In this document: piece by piece, positions 1 to 10,200 of the stretch
Position numbering within the stretch: position 1 is the stretch's first letter
How the letters are laid out: every line of letters begins with the position of its first letter
Assembly (NCBI GenBank): GCA_032173965.1
Contig: JAVUNC010000006.1
Span: 35,311,870 to 35,375,869, forward strand
Reading direction: 5' to 3'
DNA: 64,000 nt
DNA from: Sitta carolinensis
Taxonomy: Eukaryota > Chordata > Aves > Passeriformes > Sittidae
Position numbers and translations under genes: made by a program
Notes under the pieces: model-generated
The model's database searches: none
Told to the model about the DNA's origin: nothing
What the model saw: only the letters and a program-made list of their open reading frames with translations

Positions 1-1196
1 AAACTTCACCTGTCAGGTTAACCTCTGGTTAGTGATTTTTGGGTTTGTGGGTTTTTTCCCATGCTCTTAGAATACTTTTCTAATTCTTGGTATGGGCACA
101 AAAGATTGAGAGTCTTTCATACTCAGTGGTACTCCATAAAACCTGAGATTAAAACACTTCTGCATTTCTGACTGTAGCTTTCAGAGACGAGTAAATTTGT
201 TTCTCTCATTGCTGTAGCACCAAAGAAGACACCTAACTGCAAAGAATGTATTGGAAAATGGGCCTCGGGTACATGAGCTAAGGTCAGCCAGCTAAAAGTT
301 ACTCTGTCAGGAATAAATCCAGTGCAAGATTCTAAAGGCAGTGGACAGGGGACTAAAAGCTTCTGTCTGTAGAGCATTCCCTGCATACTGTTCAAGCAGA
401 ACTGGATTTGGAGGATCAAAGTGCAGAGGGAGTAATAAAGTGAGGATTCCCTCTGTATCCCTAAGTTTTTCAGGGAAACCTGTTATCTGTTGTTACTTAC
501 TCTACAGCTACACCCAAAAATAAATTTGTTTGTGTTTGGGTGAGGATTGTTTTCTCATTCAGCCAAGATTTTAGGCGGCATCTGTTGAGTACAGGGATTG
601 TATAGAATGGTAGAACTGCTTCAAGATTATCATAAAAGAGGTAATGAAATATGCTTCTGGTCATTCTTTGGAGTAGGGTTACAAAGATGTCATTGAGAAA
701 AAATGCCATGCTGCCTCCTCTTTCTCCCCATTGTAGGCCTTTAATGTCTTTCCACCTTCCTTTCTTCTTTGCAGCGCTGCTGGCTGGGGAGCAGGGAGTC
801 TGATAGGGTGTTTTTAGCCTAAAGAGATTGTGGTTATATTGGCTAAGTTTCTAGGTGGGTATATCAATGTCCAAGGAGAATGTGGTGTCTGTTTGTTTAG
901 AGATATACCTTTGAATTTAAAAGCAGGTGTGTTAGGTAGACTACTTCTTCCAGTTCCTCCATTCCAAAAAAATGCATATCGTTTCTCTTGTCTGGTCATC
1001 CTGAAAGTCCTCCGAAATCAAATTGTGACTTTTAATATGTGCTACTAACATGCCAGTCTGTAAAAAAAGAATTTAAAAAAAAAAAAAAAAAAAGGGTATG
1101 CGTTTGTTTTCATGTTTTTACTCCCCTTCCGTCCGAGTGGTACTGCCGCTGGAGGTGTGGCGTTGTCCGGGCAGCGCTGCCGGCCCAGGGCAACCT
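1..1196. other. non-coding flank, no gene recognised
   Basis: AT-rich single-copy-looking sequence. Only short open frames occur, none with recognisable protein similarity or splice context. A run of 19 A residues (about 1075-1093) lies just before a GC-rich stretch (1130-1196) that leads into the pentanucleotide array. It could be intron 1 of PTPN21 or sequence upstream of that gene; the window does not decide. Confidence 0.5.
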
Positions 1197-2869
1197 GGCC
1201 CGGCCCAGCCCAGCCCAGCCCAGCCCAGCCCAGCCCGGCCCTGCCCGGCCCAGCCCTGCCCTGCCCGGCCCAGCCCAGCCCGGCCCAGCCCTGCCCAGCC
1301 CAGCCCTGCCCAGCCCAGCCCTGCCCAGCCCGGCCCGGCCCTGCCCAGCCGGCCCTGCCCAGCCCGGCCCAGCCCTGCCCGGCCCGGCCCAGCCCAGCCC
1401 GGCCCAGCCCAGCCCAGCCCAGCCTGGCCCAGCCCAGCCCAGCCCAGCCCAGCCCAGCCCAGCCCAGCCCTGCCCGGCCCAGCCCAGCCCAGCCCAGCCC
1501 AGCCCTGCCCGGCCCAGCCCAGCCCAGCCCAGCCCAGCCCAGCCCAGCCCAGCCCTGCCCGGCCCTGCCCAGCCCAGCCAGCCCAGCCCAGCCCGCCCAG
1601 CCCTGCCCTGCCCAGCCCTGCCCAGCCCAGCCCAGCCCAGCACAGCCCAGCCCTGCCCAGCCCAGCCCAGCCCGGCCCAGCCCAGCCCTGCCCGGCCCAG
1701 CCCAGCCCAGCCCAGCCCTGCCCAGCCCTGCCCAGCCCGGCCCAGCCCGGCCCAGCCCAGCCCTGCCCAGCCCTGCCCAGCCCTGCCCAGCCCGGCCCAG
1801 CCCAGCCCTGCCCGGCCCAGCCCAGCCCAGCCCAGCCCTGCCCAGCCCAGCCCAGCCCAGCCCAGCCCTGCCCGGCCCAGCCCAGCCCGCCCAGCCCTGC
1901 CCAGCCCAGCCCAGCCCAGCCCTGCCCAGCCCGGCCCAGCCCAGCCAGCCCAGCCCGGCCTAGCCCAGCCCAGCCCAGCCCAGCCCAGCCCAGCCCAGCC
2001 CAGCCCAGCCCAGCCCTGCCCAGCCCTGCCCAGCCCGGCCCAGCCCAGCCCAGCCCTGCCCAGCCCAGCCCAGCCCAGCCCAGCCCAGCCCAGCCCGGCC
2101 CAGCCCAGCCCGGCCCAGCCCAGCCCAGCCCGGCCCGGCCCGGCCCAGCCCGGCCCAGCCCAGCCCAGCCTGCCCAGCCCTGCCCAGCCCTGCCCAGCCC
2201 GGCCCAGCCCAGCCCAGCCCGGCCCAGCCAGCCCAGCCCAGCCCTGCCCAGCCCAGCCCAGCCCGGCCCAGCCCAGCCCAGCCCGGCCCAGCCCAGCCCA
2301 GCCCGGCCCTGCCCAGCCCGGCCCAGCCCAGCCCAGCCCTGCCCAGCCCTGCCCGGCCCAGCCCGGCCCTGCCCAGCCCTGCCCGGCCCAGCCCAGCCCA
2401 GCCCAGCTCAGCCCAGCCCAGCCCAGCCCGGCCCTGCCCAGCCCAGCCCAGCCCAGCCCAGCCCAGCCCAGCCCAGCCCAGCCCAGCCCAGCCCGGCCCG
2501 GCCCGGCCCGGCCCAGCCCAGCCCGGCCCGGCCCGGCCCAGCCCAGCCCGGCCCAGCCCGGCCCGGCCCGGCCCAGCCCAGCCGGCCCGGCCCAGCCCGG
2601 CCCGGCCCAGCCCAGCCCTGCCCAGCCCAGCCCGGCCCAGCCCAGCCCAGCCCAGCCCAGCCCAGCCCGGCCCAGCCCAGCCCAGCCCGGCCCAGCCCAG
2701 CCCGGCCCGGCCCAGCCCAGCCCAGCCCAGCCCGGCCCAGCCCAGCCCAGCCCGGCCCAGCCCAGCCCGGCCCAGCCCAGCCCAGCCCAGCCCAGCCCAG
2801 CCCGGCCCAGCCCAGCCCAGCCCGGCCCAGCCCAGCCCAGCCCTGCCCGGCCCAGCCCGGCCCAGCCCC
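1197..2869. repeat. C-rich pentanucleotide tandem array (CCCNG)n
   Basis: About 1.67 kb, roughly 330 copies of a 5-base unit CCCAG with variants CCCGG and CCCTG. The + strand is C-rich and the - strand G-rich (CTGGG). Variation is almost confined to the fourth base of the unit. Occasional units have lost a base, for example near 1577 and 1950. Because 5 is not a multiple of 3, every frame reads the same Gln/Pro/Ser/Ala-type pentads, or Gly/Leu/Trp/Ala on the other strand. The 280-630 codon open frames here are therefore a by-product of the repeat and not genes. The array is 1.2 kb upstream of the first PTPN21 coding exon. Confidence 0.97.
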
Positions 2870-3856
2870 TCCCAGGGCACCGCAGCCTCCCCGGGGTCCA
2901 GCATCCCTTCCCAGGGCACCGGCGTGCTCCGGAGCGTCTCTAAGGCGCCTTCCAGCTCAGACCGTTCGTGCCGCTACCTTAAATTTCATAGACTAGGGTG
3001 CGAGCGCTAAGGAAACACATGGAAAAGGAGAAAGGCAACGCATGGAATGGAGTTGACAGGAGAGGAGGCGTGAAGGTGTTTGTAGAAGGTGGGGAGATAG
3101 GCGGCTATTCGTAGTCTGGGTAAGAGTATGTTTTTCAAGGAAAAATTAGAAAATAAATACTTCTCAGAATTCACATCCTCACTTGGTGAGGCAAAGCGTA
3201 ACCTGAAGCATCATACAGCAGTTTACCATAAGGAATAATGGTACGACTTGCTGTAATCCATGGAAGATTAGAGGAATTGCACTTTAATTGTCTCGTAGGG
3301 AATGGCTAAGGTGTGAGTTTAATGCCTCCCTTGCCTTTCTTTTCTTCCCCTTTATCATTTATGGGCCTTGGTTTTGTGTTTAATCCAACAACAGATAGTG
3401 TCTGAGTCTGCACGACACTCTGAAAAACAAGCCAGATTGCTGGATTTGCTCTTACAGAAAATGTCTTTGTTCAGTATTACAAATACCTTAGGCAACTCAG
3501 ATTTCATAGACATATTTAAATACCAATTCAGTTTATAAATACTTATTTATAATACTTATATAGTTTATAGTACTTACACAGTTGTGACACTGCAGTCGCA
3601 CCTGATTAAGACATTATTCACTTGTGAATTTAAAAAAAAGAGATCAACTTGCCAAAACCTAGTGTCGTCTGTGGAAAAACCAGAAACTCTGGTACTTATT
3701 TCATTATTTCAATACATAACAGCCCTGCATTTTGGAAAGGTAGACTGATTATTTAGATGTAGAAAAAATATACATGTTATTTTTCCCATGTTACCATTCC
3801 CCTTTCAGTCAAGGTATTTCTGATTCTTGTATTGCTTCTCTTTTGTTCCTTACTAG
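2870..3856. other. non-coding interval upstream of PTPN21 first coding exon
   Basis: The first 120 bases stay GC-rich and the rest is AT-rich. No coding region, RNA gene or mobile element is recognised. A pyrimidine-rich tract at about 3828-3854 followed by AG at 3855-3856 looks like a splice acceptor, so this is probably intronic. Confidence 0.5.
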
Positions 3857-3867
3857 GACTCCAGTGG

Positions 3868-3936
3868 ATGTCTCTTCTCCTTGTCTCTTGGTGGAAAACT
3901 TGCTTGGCTTTAATGGATACTGCTGCTGCTGGTTGA
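3868..3936 (+). promoter_or_regulatory. candidate upstream ORF in PTPN21 leader
   Basis: An ATG at 3868 opens a 22-codon frame ending at TGA 3934-3936. It closes 112 bases before the PTPN21 start and begins with a hydrophobic run (MSLLLVSWW). It is present in the mRNA only if the leader exon begins at or before 3868, as the predicted acceptor implies. Such uORFs commonly lower translation of the main frame; that role is inference here. Confidence 0.4.
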
Positions 3937-3969
3937 TCTCTGGAGACTTTACAGCTCTTTACCTTTTGA

Positions 3970-3994
3970 GAGAGGTGACTTCTTGTCACCTCTC
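3970..3994 (+). promoter_or_regulatory. perfect 10-bp hairpin in PTPN21 leader
   Basis: Left arm GAGAGGTGAC (3970-3979), five-base loop (3980-3984), right arm GTCACCTCTC (3985-3994). The arms are exact reverse complements, 60 percent GC, and end 54 bases before the start codon. In an mRNA this would be a compact stem-loop between the uORF and the ATG. Function is unknown. Confidence 0.55.
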
Positions 3995-4048
3995 AAGTCT
4001 CAGCGGTGGTAGCTCTTTATCACTAACCATCTCTGGGGGAGAAAGAAG

Positions 4049-4228
4049 ATGCCTCTCCCTTTTGGGTTGAAATTGAAACGAACTCGACGTTACACAGTAT
4101 CCAGCAAGAGTTGCTTGGTGGCTCGTATCCAGCTGCTCAACAATGAATTTGTGGAGTTCACACTGTCAGTGGAAAGCACGGGCCAGGAAAGTCTGGAAGC
4201 AGTGGCTCAGAGGCTGGAATTGCGGGAG
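4049..4228 (+). CDS. PTPN21: PTPN21 coding exon 1 (residues 1-60, start of FERM)
   Basis: Begins [20 protein letters not shown], the family N-terminus, and covers most of the first FERM lobe. It ends in phase 0 after ...LELRE with donor GTGAGT at 4229. The following intron of 8.9 kb is the longest within the coding part. Confidence 0.96.
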
Positions 4229-7200
4229 GTGAGTGAGTTGTCAAGGGAAAGCATACTTTAGTTTTTGATGCTAGATGACCAATGTGCTGAATCCTTGCCA
4301 TGTAGGGTAATCGGCTACTGGAACAGCTATCCTGTGTTCCCATTGTTTCTTCACCTTCTGGTATTTATGGGGACTTGGATTGCTCCTAAACAGTTGGAAA
4401 AGTTGTTACAGAGTTTGCGGAATGTCCAAGGGAAGAAAGTGTGAGAAGTGTCAGTGAATAAAAGCTTAGAATGATAAAGCAAAATATTTTTTTTAAATGT
4501 GACAGTGCTGAAAATTCTGCTTTAAAAAGCCCATGAAGGAAGAAAATAATTTCTACCTAAGCAACATGGTTAAAAACTACAGTAAGACTTGAGTCATAAG
4601 ACAGCATATTGTGTGCATGCATTTTTTTTTTTCTGATGAATTAATGCTATTAAAAGAATCTAAAGCACAAAATGTGATGTGTACCAGTTACCAACTGTTT
4701 GTCTTGCTTATTTAAATACCACAAATATATTTGGAGACACTGTCTTGGAGTTCATATATAGTCATATAGATTGAGTGCATGCCTTATGATGAGATTTGGT
4801 TTATGCTAGTTGAATATGTAAATAACTGTAAAACCTGACTTTTTCCCCAAAATCTCCATACTTGGTATTCTTTTGGAACTGAAATTTACTCTTCCACACA
4901 TTTAGTGATTATTCCTACATCTCCTGTGTTGGATGAATTCCTTCTGAAATGCTAAGTTCTGACATGTTAATAGAAATCTACATAGATGACCAGCACATGA
5001 ACCAATGTTATAAAATTGTTGAGTACAGGTGGTTTGAATGCAGTATTTGAATGCTCTCAGTCATGGGTGAACTGACATTTCCCCCTACCGTCTGGAAGGT
5101 TTAGTTTAGTTGACTTTGGAGTCATTGAACTGTGACAGTACGTGCACTTCTGGGGGGCAGGAGAGATAAAACTAGTGATATGAGTTTAGTGTTGCTAACA
5201 TTGTTCTGAAAAATATGCTTTTGTTCTGTTATGTGGTCTGCCATAGAATGACCTTTAGATTATGGGATTCAAATACAGGATGAAAACCCTGGACTTAGGT
5301 AACCAAAATATGAGTAATTGTGAAAATAATTAATAATAAATATTTGCATTTATAACTATGATTTTAAAAAAAATATTATCTTTGTATTGTCAAGCAATGG
5401 CAACTGCTGGTAACATTGATCAAATATTGAGGAAATATATTTAGAACTCAATTCTGCAGACATTTATTTAATTTTAGAAAGCATGCATTACTGTAGGATT
5501 CCTCAGTGGGAAATATTATATATAGTCATTTGTTTCCAGAAATGCTTTTTATTTTTTCTGTTTAAAGAATAATAAAAAGTGAAATAGACATGAAGCCATT
5601 AATCTCTAAGGGTTTGTTTATTGTGGTTGTTTTCAATTGCAGTATGCTTTCTTGTATAGTCTCCCAAGTATTTTTTTAGTGTACAGTTATTTTGGAAAAT
5701 GCAATTCTTTGCAAGGCTGTGCCTTCTTTTTTTAATCTTTTCTAGCAAAAGGAGAATCCAGCTCTGCTTATAGCCTTAGTGTTTACTTAGAACACATTGG
5801 TTATCATATATTTAGGATTCAATTATTGTGTGAATTGAGTTTGTCAATTTTATCTGTCCACTTTCAGATATAACTTCTAAGTCACAGAAAGTATAGAATT
5901 TTTACTGTTTGCAAAATGCAAAGGCTTTGTCCTCCTGAATGATGGCTACTAGCTTCTATTTAACTAGTCACAGAGTGCTGGAGATGCAGTTTTTTTCAGC
6001 TGTTCTTCATTATCTCTGTCTTTGGAACCACTCCTAAAAACCTTTTTCAAAACAAAACAAAAAACCAAAACAAACAAAAAACAAACAAACAAAAAACCCA
6101 GAAAAAAAAAAAAAAAGACAGCAAGAGATGCAATTCCCTCAATTAAGAGTCATATATCAGAATAAGGGAGTTGACAGTACACCATTGAACTCTGAGCAGA
6201 ATCCTTCAGTCATGCATTCTTGCATGGATTATTTTGGCAGGAAAATGTGTTGCAATACAAGGGAATGGAAAATAGGGATATAAATTACTTTCCAGAGCTT
6301 GCATTCAAAAAAAGTTGTTCTGCCTTTAAATAGTCAGATTTGCCAAGCAGATACTGGATCATTCCTGACGGCTGGGTTAGTAGAAAGTTTTCAGAAAGAA
6401 AAATGTGTTCAGCACTTTTCTTAAATCTGCAAAAACAATTTTAGTCTTCGATACAATAAAATACAAAGTGTTTCTGTAAGAAGTTGCATATTTTTAGTGC
6501 ACTGAGCAGCCTTAAAGCATGAAGTGGAATTCCAAGTCTTAAGCATGAAAGTATGACTGGTTTTTTTTTTTTGAATATTGAGACTCGGGACCATGCTCAA
6601 ATCCAAGGTATCAGTTTCAGATTACTGTATATGGCCTACACAGCTAGGACAAGCAGTTCCCAAGCATCTTCAAAACAGTTTATTGTATGAGGCATTAGGG
6701 GAATCTCTACCATTTTTTACATGTTCAGTGGTAACATTTGTAAATACCTCCTTCTGTCTGGCGTAGTCTGGAATGACTGAATTTGGACAGTGAACTGAAC
6801 TATTTTTGATGGTGTGCCATCTTTTAAGATAGTTTTAACAAATCTTCATGTAAATGAGTAATCTTCAAAGTATGCATTGCATAGCTAAACACTGTTTTTC
6901 TTTTGATTTTCCAATTAGTACTTCTCAATTTTCAAGTTGCACACTAGTGTGGACACATAGTTAGCATTTAGGAGGATTTTACCTATGTTGACATTTTTAT
7001 TTTTTTACTGAATGGTAAACTTTATAGAAAAATGAAATTAATTCATTAAACTGAGTGTGTTCTGGTATTCCTAGAATGTGACTCATCAGGAATGAATATG
7101 GAATCCAGCTCTCTTAAACTGAGGAATGGGGAAAGAAGCCAAAGGGAACAGTGAACATAAGTTACTTACACTTTGTAGCACAGTCTGTCTTTTATCCTGT

Positions 7201-10200
7201 GAGAGAACTATAACCAAACATGATTTATGCAAAAAGCTATTACAGAAAACCATTCTGGAATCACAAGTTTGGAAAAACTGCTGAAAACTCTGCTGGTTAA
7301 CTACCTTAAAAAGTGCATACAGCAATGCTAACCTTGCATCCAGGGCATGACTAGGCAAATGAAATCCCTGAAAATATGGAGATTTTTAAAACATTGTAAT
7401 GTAGCTAGGTATATTAGGTAGCTAGGTTTGGCAGGAGATGTTATGACTGGTGTCTTTCTTGTTGATTTGTTGTTGTTTTCTAATAGCACTTCTAAATCAG
7501 AGAGTAGGGGTAAATTCTGCTACTGTGTACAAGCAGAGTCTGGATAAACTGCAGATATGTGGTAAAATACAAGTATAAGAACCAGTGGCAGGGAACTTCT
7601 GTGGAGTGTATGTGTTTTTCATATGGAAGTTCCTGTGTTTGTTTTGGACGTGCAGAGGAAAAGGAACCAAGGTTATCTGGATCCTGAATAACTTCAAAGT
7701 TCTGAAACAGTGCTTCAGAAATGCTTGAATTATGCTGTAAAACTTTGCTCTGAATTCTAAAACATCAATTCTCTTTTGGAGAAAGCACCAAAAATACTTT
7801 TAATTCATTGTGGTCATTACTTAAATGTGTTTTGCATGAGAAGAGTGCTTTTAAAATCAGACTAAGTGCAACCATAAATATTCTTATGTCTATGTGTATC
7901 AGTAACCATATTGACTGACAAATAAGAATTAGGCCACATCATGACAGAGGAATCAGTAACATAATTATGTTTATGTCTTGTATCAAAGTCTGACAACATT
8001 TTAGCTGATGCTTGCAGAAATAAGAGATGCAGTGCTTGTAGTTGAATGGCTGTGGTTGCCTCTGGACCGAATTTTCCTTATAATTAGGAAAGGAGAAACT
8101 GTCATGGAGGAACGTATATAAGAATGCAGACCTTCCATGTGTAATCTGATTAGTTTAAAAGATGCTGCTTTATTGAAAGGCAAATTTGAATCCATCTAAA
8201 CCAAATATCAATTATAAGAGTGTGATAATTGTAATTTAGAAACCAAGATAAGTTGAAGGACAGAGCAGTCAGGCAAAAATCAGTAACTGCCTCAGTTCAA
8301 TTATTTTTGTTCTTCCTTTCTCAGAAGAGAAAAAGATATACATTCAGGTAAAGGGTTTGCACTCAGTCTTATTATACTCAGCAGCACAAAATTGAGGTTT
8401 TTCCATGAAAACAATAGTGGCAGTTAGGAAGCCTTGCATCTGATTTCTTTAGCATTTTTATAAAGTTAAGTCAGAATTTGAATATACCACTTAATTGCAT
8501 TTTGTTTACCATTATGTCAGTGAATTCCTGTACAGTTTTATGCCAATTTTGATAGAAGAGGTTTTCTTTACTTCTGAAACAAAGGCATTAGCTTATTGTT
8601 TAGTATTTTTAGGCTGCTTTGAATTTTGGCTTTTCCCTTTAGTAAAGCAATCCGAACTTAAGCCTCTGATGAATCAGATGATACTTCTAATGTCAGTGAT
8701 GTTTAAGGTGGAAGTCAAAAGCAGTTATATGAGTTCATCCTTCTCAGAGCCTAGAACAGTGGTGGGAAAAAGTAACATTTTTTTCAAAAAAAAGTATATT
8801 TCTACATTTCTTGGTCATGTTGATAACTGACCTATCTCTGCCAGAGGTTAAAATATGCCTCGAATATAATGTTTGTGCACTATGAAGGTATGGGTCTTTA
8901 GCTTGTAAATGAGTCAGCTTAGCTTTGTCACATGTTCTGATGAGTAGAATCTTCCTTGCCTGTTAGGAGATTGTTTATTCATTATATTTGAAGGGTGTGA
9001 AACACAGTGTATTGTGATTTGTACAGCGTTTTGTTTGAATAAACTAGAATACATCAGATTACCTTGCAACATATTGATTTACTTTTTTGTTTCTTATCCC
9101 TTCTGTTTTGCTTTAAACTGGAGTTGGCAATTGCTTTGTTTAAATAGCATTTGTGAATTCCATATTAGAGTAGTAAGGAGAAAATAATTGTGTGTGTGAG
9201 TGTTGGAAAAAACGTTTCCATTATGAAAGAACTAAGATTTAAGAATAAATTGTCTCTTTGTTCATATAGCTACTCTGCTAAATATTCCCTCCTGTAGCTA
9301 CAGTTGAAGAGCTTGTCAATGCTAGAGCAACAAAAGCAGTATAGACAAGAGTACCCTACAGTAAATAGCTTCAATATGGGGGAGAAGGGAGGGGTTTTTG
9401 TCAGTGATCCTCCTATTTCTGCAAGAAAAATTGATCATGGTATTATATAGAGAAGTGCAACTTTCTACTTGGTAGCTGGTACATGACGAGAGTCACAAAG
9501 GTTTTTTTCTCCACCACTTCCAGGAAGTCTTGGATATTGTACACTGGCCAGTCGAGGCTGCTCCAAGTCCTTTCTCAGCTAGAGATTGGGAAGTTTTGAG
9601 GAGGAGGTTGTCTGCTGTGATAAGAATGGAGTTTCTGGAGAATTTTCAAGACCTGTTGTCTCTTTCTGTAGCTCTTAACATCGGGCGTAGGGAAGAGCTT
9701 TCATTTGGTATCTGCCAGTTGTGCTTAGTACAGGATTATTGACCTGGTTCTCCTGCACGTGGTTTGTTTAAACTGTGCTATCCTGATGGCAGGAGCTGTT
9801 CTTATCCAAGCACATAATAAAGCTAGACGTGGTGGAGCCCTTGGGCTAACTGGGATTTTGCGATTTTGACTGCGGTGCTTATCCTGCAATAATGAGAAAA
9901 TGTTTTCAGCATTCTGATCAGGGAAGTCTTATGGTTTGTTTTATTTGTATGAACCAGTGTAAAAGAGGAAAAGTCTGAAAATATATTTTGACTGTATTCT
10001 TCTGCTTTTGTTTTCTCTTTTCTGATTTTTTGCCTCAGATCTTAGAATGGTGATTCTCGGGCACCCTTGAGGCAGGTAGCTAAATGCATTAATTAGAAGG
10101 CACTGTATTAACCATTAGAAAACAATTCTCCTTTCCAGCCTATTTATAATCTATGACATATTTTGTAGGATTTATAGTAAAGGATATGGAAATTAACTGG

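Larger units (their letters stand above)
3857..4048 (+). promoter_or_regulatory. PTPN21: PTPN21 5' UTR portion of the first coding exon (predicted)
   Basis: A pyrimidine tract ending in tactag at 3851-3856 gives a plausible acceptor, so the exon would start at 3857 and run to the ATG at 4049. This leader segment contains an upstream ORF (3868-3936) and a perfect 10-bp hairpin (3970-3994). The acceptor is predicted from sequence only; transcript evidence is lacking. Confidence 0.5.

Noticed and set aside
1197..2869. Immunoglobulin class-switch-like region (CTGGG-type repeats)
   Set aside because: The neighbouring genes are PTPN21 and SPATA7, no constant-region exons are present, and the unit lacks the usual GAGCT pattern.
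1039..2996. Open frames of 280-634 codons on both strands rich in Pro/Ala/Ser/Gln or Gly/Leu/Trp
   Set aside because: They are produced by a stop-free pentanucleotide repeat that reads alike in every frame; there is no start context, splice support or non-repeat domain.
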